From the NCBI GenBank assembly GCA_003577005.1, contig QEUW01000047.1, positions 1-35,605 on the forward strand: DNA of 35,605 bases, read 5' to 3'. Shown piece after piece: positions 26,728 to 34,060 of this stretch. A program made the translations under genes and the position numbers. Source of the DNA: Chloroflexota bacterium. Lineage in GTDB: Bacteria; Chloroflexota; Anaerolineae; Caldilineales; Caldilineaceae. How positions within the stretch are numbered: position 1 is the first letter of the stretch; each line of letters opens with the position of its first letter. The notes under the pieces are model-generated. The model was not told the DNA's origin, made no database searches, and saw nothing but the letters and a program-made list of their open reading frames with translations.

Positions 26728-27298
26728 GATCGGTACCCCACGCAAACGAACGCAGCGCACGCTCATCCAGATCATAGAGGCGTAAGAACTCGATGATCAG
26801 TTGGCGCCGCGCCGCCGGTATGAGCGGTGGCTGGAGTTGGCTGCCGCCGATCATCAACGCCTGGGCTAGCCGGCTCATAACCAGGGCCCGTTCCTCATCG
26901 CCTACCACCTGGCGACAGAAAGAGTGGACCGTGGCAAAGCGGTGGTCGTCCACCCGTTCCTGGACCGCACGCACCTCTTCGTCTTGGAGTGCCCAAGCGC
27001 GGAGCGCAACCTCAAACGGGGAGGCTTCGACGACCGTGCTATCGAAGAGGCGAGTCATTCCGTCTAACGGGGTTGCGGCAACGGCGGTTGCTGCGGAGAC
27101 GCGGTCGGCCATCACCTCTTCGACAAAGTCGAGGAGCGCCGCCTTGTAGCCGGGCAGACCCTGAAAGTGGTGGTAGAAGGATCCCTTGGTCAGCCCCAAC
27201 GCACTTGCCAGGCGGTCGATGGTCAGGGCGGGCGCCCCTTGTTCCGCCAGGATGCGCAGACCCTCTCGTAGCCAATCGTGTTTGGATGCTCGCGCCAT
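26714..27298 (-). CDS. TetR-family transcriptional repressor
   Basis: ATG 27298, with AAGAGAG three bases upstream, gives 194 residues; the frame open to 27370 is unsupported. The N-terminal helix-turn-helix (about 8-55) has LREGLRILAEQGAPALTIDR, LASALGLTKGSFYHHF and the usual YKAALL continuation; the rest is the helical ligand-binding/dimer domain (RLFDSTVVEASPFEVALRAW, VVGDEERALVMSRLAQAL), which in this subgroup has Trp and Asp/Glu-rich helices. Family members repress their own operon and release DNA on binding a small ligand. A consensus promoter with a palindrome in its spacer lies 132-160 bases upstream, pointing to autoregulation together with the coupled methyltransferase. Confidence 0.92.
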   Translation of the reverse strand: MARASKHDWLREGLRILAEQGAPALTIDRLASALGLTKGSFYHHFQGLPGYKAALLDFVEEVMADRVSAATAVAATPLDGMTRLFDSTVVEASPFEVALRAWALQDEEVRAVQERVDDHRFATVHSFCRQVVGDEERALVMSRLAQALMIGGSQLQPPLIPAARRQLIIEFLRLYDLDERALRSFAWGTDHDPA

Positions 27299-27429
27299 AG
27301 CTCTCTTATCCGCAAATAGATGTTTGATCGAACCAATTCGGGTAGCTTGCTTTGCCAACGCAGAGCACAATCGTCTGGTGTGTTGGCTCAGGCGGGCTCT
27401 ATCAGGCGAAAGATAATCTCATGGCGCGC

Positions 27430-27458
27430 ATTATATACCATACCGTATGGTCTGTCAA
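27430..27458 (-). promoter_or_regulatory. Consensus promoter of the tetR-methyltransferase operon
   Basis: On the minus strand a perfect TTGACA (27458-27453) and a perfect TATAAT (27435-27430) are separated by exactly 17 bp. It is the strongest sigma-70-type promoter in the window. Transcription would begin near 27423, leaving a leader of about 125 bases. Confidence 0.9.
27437..27451. promoter_or_regulatory. Palindromic operator, probable TetR site
   Basis: ACCATACCGTATGGT is a perfect palindrome with 7-bp arms and one central base. It lies wholly inside the 17-bp spacer of the tetR promoter, where a bound dimer would block RNA polymerase. Confidence 0.85.
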
Positions 27459-27525
27459 CCATCGCATAGTCATCAGGATTAAGGGTTTGGATCCAAGAAT
27501 GAATTCGTGTAGTGATACAATACGA

Positions 27526-27597
27526 TACTGTACGGTTTGGATTTTTTGCGTATAGTGAAGAGATGTACTGCACGCTTTGGTGTATTGTACGCTCTGT
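27526..27597. repeat. Imperfect direct repeats upstream of tetR
   Basis: TACTGTACGGTTTGG (27526-27540) and TACTGCACGCTTTGG (27566-27580) agree at 13 of 15 bases and start exactly 40 bp apart. A weaker third copy, TATTGTACGCTCTGT, follows at 27583-27597. They may be binding sites of a regulator or remnants of a repeat. Confidence 0.5.
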
Positions 27598-27623
27598 GGC
27601 AACGCATCGGTACAAAAATCATT

Positions 27624-27647
27624 GATATAGATGTAGATATAGATGTA
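27624..27647. repeat. 12-bp tandem repeat
   Basis: GATATAGATGTA occurs twice head to tail, and the second copy also forms a small stem with CATCTA at 27650-27655. Confidence 0.6.
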
Positions 27648-27716
27648 ACCATCTACACCATGAAATAGCCCGGCGCTTTCTACGCCCTTTGTCGTGTAGA
27701 TTGCATTTATCCCAAT

Positions 27717-27757
27717 AGAGAACCCGGCGTCGCCGATTGGCGGACGCCGGGTTCTCT
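27717..27757. other. Very stable intergenic hairpin
   Basis: Perfect 15-bp arms (AGAGAACCCGGCGTC at 27717-27731 and its complement at 27743-27757) with an inner GCC/GGC pair close on a GATT loop. There is no U-tract on either strand and no gene ends nearby, so it may be a structured leader, an insulator or a repeat element rather than a terminator. Confidence 0.75.
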
Positions 27758-28033
27758 CAGCGCAAGAGGAGAAACGAGGAGGTAAAACGTTTGGTTGTAG
27801 CAGAGGAGAAATTGTCTGCTCTATACATTAGAATCGCTACAACAAGGCAAATCCTTCGCGGCTTTCATACAAATTCTAAAATTTTGTTGGGGAACTATTC
27901 TTGCGTGGCCACCGTTGAACAGATGTATCCTTCGGTCTGCTCTACTGTGACACTGGTCGGCCTGCTTTGCCTGCTGTTGGTGTTATATCGGCAAGCTCGA
28001 CGGCCAGGCGCGTTCCTATCAAGGAGGGTCTCC

Positions 28034-28252
28034 ATGCGCAACGGGTTCACTGTCGGACAGATTGCCAAAGCGCTGCGTTGTCATGAGCGCTCGGCACGTT
28101 TTTATTTGCGTGAAGTCAATGCTGCCATCGACCATTATGCCAGCGATGTGGGAGAGCACATCGATCTGGGTACGGTGGTAGCGCTCTATCGACGCTATCA
28201 AAACAGCCGGATCGGTCGCCGGCTTGTTCCATTGTTGGAAAGTGCCCGTTAG
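28034..28252 (+). CDS. Small helix-turn-helix protein
   Basis: ATG 28034 has AAGGAGGG five bases upstream, the best ribosome site nearby, and gives 72 residues. The N-terminal part FTVGQIAKALRCHERSARFY reads as a MerR/excisionase-like helix-turn-helix, followed by a helix (REVNAAIDHYASDVGEHIDL), VVALYRRYQNSR and a basic end. It is probably a small DNA-binding regulator. It stands alone, followed by a clear terminator; its target is unknown. An in-frame upstream extension with a hydrophobic segment exists but lacks a good start. Confidence 0.65.
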   Translation: MRNGFTVGQIAKALRCHERSARFYLREVNAAIDHYASDVGEHIDLGTVVALYRRYQNSRIGRRLVPLLESAR

Positions 28253-28273
28253 CGGATTCGCTGCCTGCCTGAT

Positions 28274-28307
28274 GCCCGGTGTAGTCATACACCGGGCGTT
28301 TTATTTT
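28274..28307 (+). terminator. Rho-independent terminator of the small HTH gene
   Basis: GCCCGGTGTA (28274-28283), loop GTCA and TACACCGGGC (28288-28297) form a perfect 10-bp stem followed by GTTTTATTTT. It lies 22 bases after the stop codon. Confidence 0.92.
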
Positions 28308-28334
28308 GCACGGGAAACACCAACCTGCTATGCT
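28306..28334 (+). promoter_or_regulatory. Predicted promoter of the ABC ATPase gene
   Basis: TTGCAC (28306-28311), a 17-bp spacer and TATGCT (28329-28334) begin within the T-tract of the preceding terminator. The leader to ATG 28387 would be about 45 bases. Confidence 0.65.
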
Positions 28335-28386
28335 AGGTGGCAGATACCCCATAGCTGACTTTACCTGTACGATTTGACGACACCTC

Positions 28387-29484
28387 ATGGCAACCATTCA
28401 ACTTGTGGATGTAACCCGGCGTTTTGCTGCACAGGCTACGCCGGCTTTAGATAGCGTTGATTTAACCATACCCAATGGTGAGACTGTGGCTATCGTCGGG
28501 CCATCGGGCAGCGGCAAGAGCACCCTCCTGCGGGTCATCGCCGGGCTGGATGCCGACTACAGCGGCCAGGTCTTGTACGATGGCCGCGACATGCGTGAGG
28601 TGCCACCCAAAGAGCGCCATATCGGCATGGTTTTTCAAAACTATGCTCTGTATCCTCATTTTCTGGGGCACGGCAATCTATCGTTTTTCTTTCGTCTACG
28701 CCGGGCCACCGATGCTGAGACCGAAGAACGGATCCGCATCACGGCTGAGATCATGGGGATCGGCTTTCAAGAACTGCTCAAGCGCAAACCGGGCACGTTG
28801 TCGGGCGGGCAACAACAACGCGTCGCCATCGGTCGCGCCATTGTGCGCAACCCCGCACTGATGCTCTTGGATGAGCCGCTCTCCAATCTGGACGCCAAGC
28901 TGCGTACCCAGACGCGCATCGAGATCAAACGCCTGCTCCACCGCTTTCGAATCACCGCGCTCTACGTTACCCACGACCAGACCGAGGCGATGGCGCTGGG
29001 GGACCAGATCGCCGTGCTGCGTACAGGCCGGGTGGAACAGGTGGGACCGCTGGCTACACTGCTCCACAGCCCGGCCAATGCCTTTGTCGCCGGCTTTGTC
29101 GGCACGCCGGCCATGAATCTGCTTGCGGGCGGTTTGGTGCGAGAGGGCGTCGTCGAGTTTGGCGATTGGCAGTTTCCGCTGCCGCCGCGTCTGCGCGGGC
29201 AGGTCTATACCGGCCAACAGATCGTCGTGGGCATACGACCCGAAGCCCTTCACGTGCTGAACGATGGCGTCCCCGCGGGTGGTGTGCGCTGGCAGGGCAG
29301 TGTAGAAATTGTGGAGCCTGACCTGGGCCGGCGTACGCAGTGGGTGCATCTGCGGTGCGCCGGCCACATGCTCGTCGCCGGCGCACCACTGGAGAATCCC
29401 GTTTATGTGGGGCATCGACTGACTGTGGTTGCACCTGCCGAGGATTTACACTTTTTCGATGCTGCCACCGGGCTACGGCTATAG
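28387..29484 (+). CDS. ABC transporter ATP-binding protein, MalK/UgpC type
   Basis: A protein of 365 residues with a weak ribosome site. The ATPase domain (about 1-235) has GPSGSGKST (Walker A, 38-46), a Q-loop in VFQNYALYPH, the signature LSGGQQQR, LMLLDEPLSNLD (Walker B) and the switch VTHDQTEAMALGD. The C-terminal TOBE/OB-type region (about 240-365; VVGIRPEALHVL, VEIVEPDLGRRTQWVHLR) is typical of sugar or polyol importers such as MalK, UgpC and MsmK. No permease or sugar-binding gene is adjacent, so it may be a shared ATPase serving several transporters, as known for MsmK/MsiK. It is monocistronic, with its own promoter. The sensed substrate cannot be deduced. Confidence 0.95.
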   Translation: MATIQLVDVTRRFAAQATPALDSVDLTIPNGETVAIVGPSGSGKSTLLRVIAGLDADYSGQVLYDGRDMREVPPKERHIGMVFQNYALYPHFLGHGNLSFFFRLRRATDAETEERIRITAEIMGIGFQELLKRKPGTLSGGQQQRVAIGRAIVRNPALMLLDEPLSNLDAKLRTQTRIEIKRLLHRFRITALYVTHDQTEAMALGDQIAVLRTGRVEQVGPLATLLHSPANAFVAGFVGTPAMNLLAGGLVREGVVEFGDWQFPLPPRLRGQVYTGQQIVVGIRPEALHVLNDGVPAGGVRWQGSVEIVEPDLGRRTQWVHLRCAGHMLVAGAPLENPVYVGHRLTVVAPAEDLHFFDAATGLRL

Positions 29485-29538
29485 ATCGAGTCCGGCTATA
29501 GAGGTTTGTGTATTTGGGCAGCGGATCGAGGAAAACCG

Positions 29539-29697
29539 ATGCTCATTCGCCCGATCCAGGTGGCTGATGCCGCCTATGCTGCGTTACTCGAACAATTGGA
29601 CCGTGAATCCAAGTTTCTCATGTTTGAGCCAGGGGAGCGGACGACGACAGCGGCGGACTGGCAGAGGCTGATCAAAGAGGCGAAACTGCTGAATTAG
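29539..29697 (+). pseudogene. Truncated GNAT N-acetyltransferase remnant
   Basis: ATG 29539, with GAGGA upstream, opens a frame of 52 residues: MLIRPIQVADAAYAALLEQL, then FLMFEPGERTTTAADWQ and a foreign end KEAKLLN. The IRPI..DA..A and MFEPGERTTT phrases are the N-terminus of a GNAT acetyltransferase subgroup normally about 150-190 residues long. The acetyl-CoA-binding core is missing. The frame ends by overlapping the stop codon of the convergent binding-protein gene, which suggests a deletion or rearrangement at this junction. Confidence 0.7.
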
Positions 29698-31115
29698 TTC
29701 GTAGGTTCGCTCAGTACCGGTCCATCGGCAGTGCGATAGGTGGCCGGCCAGATCACAGGGGCAGCGCTTGCCGGTTGACCCGCAGTGCTGTACTGGAGGT
29801 AAAGAAGCGGCGCGTCCAGCCACTGGTGCCACCACGAAGCTGGGGTGGCACCAGCAGGTGGACTGTTACTCCCTATCGGGAAGCGATACCGTCCAGCTGC
29901 CAGCACGACATCGCTCTGTTCGAGCGCTCGGATGATAGCTGCTGAGTTGAGCGTGTTGGCGCGACCAATCGCATCCGCTGCCAACCGCACAGCATCGTAG
30001 GCGGCAAAGGCTTGGGCTTCGGGCCAGCGGTCGAAATAGAGCCGGAACTTTTCGGCAAATTCTGCTCCCAACGGTGAGACAGTGGAGGGCCACGGCCCTA
30101 CCCGTAGCACCACGGTAAAGAGACCATCTGGGACCTGCTGCCAGAAGAACTGGTCGTTGAGCGCGTGGCTATTGACCGCGATCAGCGTGCGCTGTTGGGG
30201 ACCAATGCCCGCCGCCAGTATCTGTTGGTGCAACTGGGGTGTCACGTCGCCGCTGACCGTGATCAAGATAGCGTCAGGCACATGTTCCAACGCTACAATA
30301 CGGGCCACCACTGGTGAAAAATCGGTCGCCGGTAGGTCTACCGCAATCGTCTCCACTTGAAAGCCGGCTGTTATCAAGCCGTTGCGCACCCCATTGGCAT
30401 AGGCCACTGTCTCAACGCTATTATCTGCCACGATCACGGCCAGTGGATATTGATCATCATTGTAATCGCCTACCTCGGCCAGCCAGCGGCCAGGCATCTC
30501 GGTGAGCATCGTCCAGGTGGGGCTGATCCGAAAGATTTCAGGGATCGAGGCACTGGTAATTTCGTCGGCCATGGCCGATGAGACGATCAGTGGAACGCCG
30601 TAGTGGTGGGCGATGTCTCGCGCCGCCAACGCGACTTGTTGGTGGTGACCTCCAACGATTACCGCCGCGCAGTCCAACGTAATGAGCCGCTCAGTATACC
30701 GGGCACCCAGCTCGGGTGAACTGGCTGTATCGTATGTAACCAGCCGCACCCGCACGCCGTTGATCCCACCGGCGGCGTTAAGATCCTCGATGGCAATGTT
30801 AAAGGCGGCTTGCATGGCAAAACCGGTCAATACCGCACCCGGACGTGAGAGCGGCGCAAGTGCGCCAATCACAACCTCACGAGCATCTGCCAGGCTGTTG
30901 CGGGCACAACCTGTAGGCGTGGGTACCGGTGTAGCCGTAACGACCCGTTCGATAATGCGTGTGACTTCGACAAGTTGAGGAGATAGGGTGAGCGCCGGAG
31001 CATCTGCCTGAGCTGCCGGTGGTGCTGAACTGCAACTAGCCGACCAGATCCCAGCCAACAGCGCCAGCAGAGCGTAATGCAACTGCAAGAAAGAGGGTGA
31101 TCGAGTAACCTGCAC
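29694..31115 (-). CDS. Branched-chain amino acid-type ABC solute-binding lipoprotein
   Basis: GTG 31115 has TTGGAGG five bases upstream and gives 473 residues; TTG 31127 is a less likely start. A lipoprotein signal (LLALLAGIWSASC) makes Cys28 the lipidated residue. After a linker with a Pro/Thr-rich stretch, residues about 70-440 form a type I periplasmic-binding fold (Peripla_BP_6; VVIGALAPLSRPG, AFNIAIEDLNAAGGINGVRV, VPLIVSSAMADEITS, QYPLAVIVADNSVETVAYA, AYDAVRLAADAI). Such proteins bind amino acids, amides or related ligands for LIV-type transporters or act as sensors. No permease or ATPase genes follow. The gene is divergent from the glycine-betaine-type binding protein, beyond a foldback repeat. 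Confidence 0.9.
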   Translation of the reverse strand: MQVTRSPSFLQLHYALLALLAGIWSASCSSAPPAAQADAPALTLSPQLVEVTRIIERVVTATPVPTPTGCARNSLADAREVVIGALAPLSRPGAVLTGFAMQAAFNIAIEDLNAAGGINGVRVRLVTYDTASSPELGARYTERLITLDCAAVIVGGHHQQVALAARDIAHHYGVPLIVSSAMADEITSASIPEIFRISPTWTMLTEMPGRWLAEVGDYNDDQYPLAVIVADNSVETVAYANGVRNGLITAGFQVETIAVDLPATDFSPVVARIVALEHVPDAILITVSGDVTPQLHQQILAAGIGPQQRTLIAVNSHALNDQFFWQQVPDGLFTVVLRVGPWPSTVSPLGAEFAEKFRLYFDRWPEAQAFAAYDAVRLAADAIGRANTLNSAAIIRALEQSDVVLAAGRYRFPIGSNSPPAGATPASWWHQWLDAPLLYLQYSTAGQPASAAPVIWPATYRTADGPVLSEPTN

Positions 31116-31285
31116 TTCCACCTCCAACGCGCTGGTGAGGTGAGTAAAGAGGATGCAAACAAACGCGCCAGGGGATATATGCGAGCACCAACCTCACAAC
31201 TCGATGCACAGCGACTGCACACCTGCAGAGTCGTATGATCCGTGCTGCAATGAGCACTGTTACGTTCTTACCTTACGAGAAATAC

Positions 31286-31314
31286 AGTATAACACCAGGC
31301 GAAGTTTGATGCAA
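31286..31314 (-). promoter_or_regulatory. Predicted promoter of the LIV-type binding-protein gene
   Basis: On the minus strand TTGCAT (31314-31309), a 17-bp spacer and TATACT (31291-31286) are in place. The leader to GTG 31115 would be about 165 bases. Confidence 0.65.
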
Positions 31315-31329
31315 ACCAGCCTGCACCAA

Positions 31330-31487
31330 CCGGGTGCGTCCAGGATTAGGGGCGAAGCGCGCAAGCATTCCGGGAAAGGGCCAGAGATGCTTTGGTTGTC
31401 CAACGCGCTTGCGGCCCTTTCCCGGAATGCGAGTTCCAGCGGGTAGGGGCTCTTCTGCTGCCCGCCCCCAATTTCGGACACACCCGC
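31330..31487. repeat. Foldback repeat between two divergent binding-protein genes
   Basis: Perfect 18-bp inner arms (31365-31382 and 31413-31430, GCATTCCGGGAAAGGGCC and its complement) enclose a 30-base loop. Outside them, 31330-31354 and about 31463-31487 pair imperfectly (CGGGTG, GTCC, ATTRGGGGCG). The roughly 158-bp structure is unlike a terminator and fits a non-autonomous mobile or dispersed repeat. Confidence 0.75.
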
Positions 31488-31588
31488 ACCAACCAAAAAG
31501 ACGCTCCTCCAAATAGTCTTGCTTTGCCGTTAAGGGTAAAGGGCAAATCGTAAGATGCCAGCTTACCCTCCAAATTATGCGACAGCTT

Positions 31589-31617
31589 TTGACATGCCCA
31601 GGGCCCGATGCTATACT
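31589..31617 (+). promoter_or_regulatory. Predicted promoter of the glycine-betaine-type binding-protein gene
   Basis: A perfect TTGACA (31589-31594), a 17-bp spacer and TATACT (31612-31617) lie about 55 bases before GTG 31673. It rules out ATG 31577 as the translation start. Confidence 0.85.
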
Positions 31618-31672
31618 CGCACACAGATACCGCACCGGATGCATACAGCTTAGCGCGAAGGGGGACACTGCT

Positions 31673-32653
31673 GTGACTATGCCTGCCTGCCGTTTCTTAT
31701 GGCTCTCCATCGTCTTGACCGTCTTGTTGATGGCCGCCTGCGCTGCCCCTGTGGCGGCGCCGTCCCCGGCAGCCCCTGCCGCTCAGGAGACGACTGTAAT
31801 CAAACTGGCGGCCAATCCCTGGTCGGCTTCCCAGCTCAATGCAGCCGTTGCCAAAGCGCTCATCGAGGAGCACCTGGGGTATCCGGTGGAGATCGTGGCA
31901 ATCGATGAAAATGCCCAGTGGCCGGCGCTCTCGTCCGGCGACCTCCACGCCAGCCTGGAGGTTTGGCCGTCGGGGCACGCCGCCAACATCGCCGAGTATA
32001 TCGAGAACCAGCAGACCGTAGAAAATGGCGGGCCGTTGGGCCCCATCGGTAAGATCGGTTGGTACATTCCTACCTATCTGCTGGAGGAGCACCCTGAACT
32101 TGCCACCTGGGACGGCTTTACTACACCCGAAGCCGCCGCCCTCTTCGCTACCGCTGAAACAGGCGATAAAGGCCAGTTCCTGGCCGGCGACCCCTCGTGG
32201 GTGCAATACGACGCCGACATAATCAGGAACCTGGGTATGAACTTCGAGGTAGTCACCGCCGGCTCAGAAGACGCCCTGCTGGCGGCGCTCGATGCCGCAT
32301 ACAGCCGCGAGCAGCCAATCCTCTTCTACTTTTATACACCCCATTCGGTCTTTGCGCGCTATGATCTGACCGAAGTACAACTCCCGGAGTACAGCGACGA
32401 ATGTTACGCCGAGGCCGAAAGCGGCGGCGTGGCCTGTGACTACCCAGAAGATGTACTTTTCAAGATTTTCTGGGCGGGGCTACGCGAGGCTGCGCCGCCT
32501 GTGCATACTTTTCTCAGCAACATGAACTACGACACTGAAGCGCAGATCAGCATGGTGGCAGCGGTCGAGGTCGAAGGTAAGAGCATCGACGAGGCAGCCC
32601 AAGAGTGGATCTCGGCCAATGAGTCGATCTGGAGCACCTGGCTGCCGCAGTAG
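31673..32653 (+). CDS. Glycine betaine/proline-type ABC solute-binding lipoprotein
   Basis: GTG 31673, with AAGGGGG eight bases upstream, gives 326 residues; ATG 31679 is nearly equivalent. A lipoprotein signal (LTVLLMAAC) sets Cys23 as the anchor. The rest is a type II binding protein of the OpuAC family: VIKLAANPWSASQLNAAVAK, LGYPVEIVAI, HASLEVWPSGH, KIGWYIPTYLLEEHPELATW, QPILFYFYTPHSVFARYDL and the final EWISANESIWSTWLP. The aromatic residues (Trp in NPWSAS, Trp in EVWPSG, Trp/Tyr in GWYIP) match the cage that holds quaternary amines. No OpuAA or OpuAB partner follows; an inverted repeat ends the unit. Role: capture of a compatible solute or choline-like compound, inferred. Confidence 0.92.
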   Translation: MTMPACRFLWLSIVLTVLLMAACAAPVAAPSPAAPAAQETTVIKLAANPWSASQLNAAVAKALIEEHLGYPVEIVAIDENAQWPALSSGDLHASLEVWPSGHAANIAEYIENQQTVENGGPLGPIGKIGWYIPTYLLEEHPELATWDGFTTPEAAALFATAETGDKGQFLAGDPSWVQYDADIIRNLGMNFEVVTAGSEDALLAALDAAYSREQPILFYFYTPHSVFARYDLTEVQLPEYSDECYAEAESGGVACDYPEDVLFKIFWAGLREAAPPVHTFLSNMNYDTEAQISMVAAVEVEGKSIDEAAQEWISANESIWSTWLPQ

Positions 32654-32698
32654 CGCAATGTTTTGGGGCATAGCACATCGCTCAGACAGTTTTGATAG

Positions 32699-32745
32699 AA
32701 GGCAGAGAAGCGAGGCTTTTTCAAAAAGCCTCGCTTCTCTGCCTT
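32699..32745. terminator. Large palindrome after the betaine-type binding-protein gene
   Basis: Arms of 23 bp (32699-32721 and 32723-32745) are perfect around a single central base. The arms end in TTTTT and begin with AAAAA at the centre, so the hairpin would have an A/U top and a GC-rich stem. It lies 46 bases after the stop codon and is probably a transcription end. No U-tract lies beyond the stem. Confidence 0.7.
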
Positions 32746-32800
32746 ATCCGCCGGTTCTCATCCTCGCTATTCAAGGGAGTAATGAAGGGAAAGGAGTGCT

Positions 32801-33955
32801 GTGGTCGCCAGCTATCTGGATACGGTCCGCCGCTTTAACCGCACGATCCGCCTCTATCTGTTTGCCACGGCCCTGATGGGCTTTACCTATGACGGTGGCA
32901 TCTATGCAGTGATCTTCAACCTCTACTTGCTGCGGCTGGAGTACGGCCCGGCGTTTGTGGGGCAGGTAAACGCAGCCGGTATGTTTGCCTTTGCCATCAG
33001 TGCCTTCCCGGCCGGCGCCCTGGGTGACCGCTTCGGTAACCGCTCCATGCTCTTGGCCGGTCTGTGGACCATGTTTGGCGGGAGCTTCTTGTTGGCGTCG
33101 GTCGAAAGCGGGCCGCTGCTACTGCAAACCGCCGGGCTGATGGTTGCCTATATCTTGCTAAATGTGGGACTTTCATGCTACTTTGTCAACAGCGTTCCCT
33201 ATCTCATGAATATCACTGGGTCGGATGAACGCACCGCGGCCTTTTCGGTGCAGTCGGCGCTCATCTCGCTGGCGGCTTTTGCCGGGAGTTTGATCGCCGG
33301 CTTTTTGCCGGGCTACTTTGCCTTGCTCTTTGGCCACACGCTCGACCAACCTGCACCCTACCGTTATCCTCTCTGGCTGGCGAGTATCCTCTTTACCGCG
33401 GGGATCTGGGCTATCGCCGCCGGTCGCCCGGCCACCGTCCAGCCGGCCAACAGCCCGGCTGTTACAGTCGAGTTACCGGCTGTATCCGGTCGCTCGATAT
33501 GGGGGCTGATTGGGGCGTTGACCTTGATCCGGCTGCTGCTCATCAGCGGGTCGGCTGTGGCCATGATCTTCTTCAATGTCTATATGGATGCTGGTCTGAG
33601 CGTACCCACGGCGCAGATTGGCATCGCCATCTCGATTGGGCGTCTGTCAGCAGTGCCGGCCGCCCTGCTGACACCGCTCCTGGCCGCACGCATGGGGAAT
33701 GCGCGGGTGACGGTGCTGGCGTCGCTGGGCGTGGTGCTCTGCCTTCTGCCGTTGGCGCTGGCGCCAGTCTGGTATGCAGCGACACTTGGCTACATTGGCG
33801 CCATTGCCATGAGCTCGGTGCGCTATCCCGCCTTTATGGTCTATACGATGGAGATTGTTCCGGCGCGGTTTCGATCGGTGGTGGCGGGCGCCAGCGAAAT
33901 GGCGGCCGGGCTCAGCTTTGCATCTTCCTGTACGCCCGCCGGCGCCAGAGTATGA
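32801..33955 (+). CDS. MFS transporter with a frameshifted C-terminus
   Basis: GTG 32801 has AAGGAG four bases upstream; 384 residues with about ten membrane helices. It has the MFS A-motif (GALGDRFGNRSMLLAGL, about 75-91), a long cytoplasmic loop about residues 200-225 and a second half from SIWGLIGALTLIRLLLISG. At the end, EMAAGLSFA, the start of helix 11, is followed by the foreign SSCTPAGARV and a stop. The neighbouring frame, closing at 33966, reads FLYARRRQSMSEP, which looks like the normal exit of helix 12 and basic tail. So about 50 codons, not a multiple of three bases, seem to be deleted. The protein is probably non-functional or altered. Substrate unknown. Confidence 0.85.
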   Translation: MVASYLDTVRRFNRTIRLYLFATALMGFTYDGGIYAVIFNLYLLRLEYGPAFVGQVNAAGMFAFAISAFPAGALGDRFGNRSMLLAGLWTMFGGSFLLASVESGPLLLQTAGLMVAYILLNVGLSCYFVNSVPYLMNITGSDERTAAFSVQSALISLAAFAGSLIAGFLPGYFALLFGHTLDQPAPYRYPLWLASILFTAGIWAIAAGRPATVQPANSPAVTVELPAVSGRSIWGLIGALTLIRLLLISGSAVAMIFFNVYMDAGLSVPTAQIGIAISIGRLSAVPAALLTPLLAARMGNARVTVLASLGVVLCLLPLALAPVWYAATLGYIGAIAMSSVRYPAFMVYTMEIVPARFRSVVAGASEMAAGLSFASSCTPAGARV

Positions 33956-33997
33956 GTGAGCCGTAAGAGTGCATTTCGAACGACACAGCGGTGCAAT

Positions 33998-34060
33998 GCA
34001 CTTGACAAGTGCGTGGCGTCTGGTGCGTGCATCGCACCTTGTAGGTGCAACGCACGTTTT
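33998..34060 (+). terminator. Paired stem-loops after the MFS gene with a U-tract
   Basis: GCACTTGACAAGTGC (33998-34012) and GCACCTTGTAGGTGC (34034-34048) are two separate palindromes of related sequence. The second is flanked by GTGCGT/ACGCAC (34023-34028 and 34050-34055), extending the stem, and is followed by TTTTCGTCCTTTTT. It probably ends the MFS transcript; the paired palindromes look like a dispersed repeat. Confidence 0.6.

Larger units (their letters stand above)
27299..28033. other. 735-bp regulatory/repeat-rich intergenic region
   Basis: It holds the tetR promoter and operator, a set of imperfect direct repeats (27526-27597), a 12-bp tandem repeat (27624-27647), a very stable hairpin (27717-27757) and the Shine-Dalgarno of the small HTH gene. 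The frame of the HTH gene stays open back to 27737 and includes a hydrophobic stretch (VCSTVTLVGLLCLLLVLY), but no start there has a ribosome site as good as the one at 28021-28028. No other gene is supported. Confidence 0.55.

Noticed and set aside
27526..27655. CRISPR-like array
   Set aside because: The repeats are short, degenerate and only two or three in number, with no regular spacers or cas genes.
31577..31672. ATG 31577 as start of the betaine-type binding protein
   Set aside because: It is upstream of the predicted promoter and would place a long polar segment before the lipoprotein signal.
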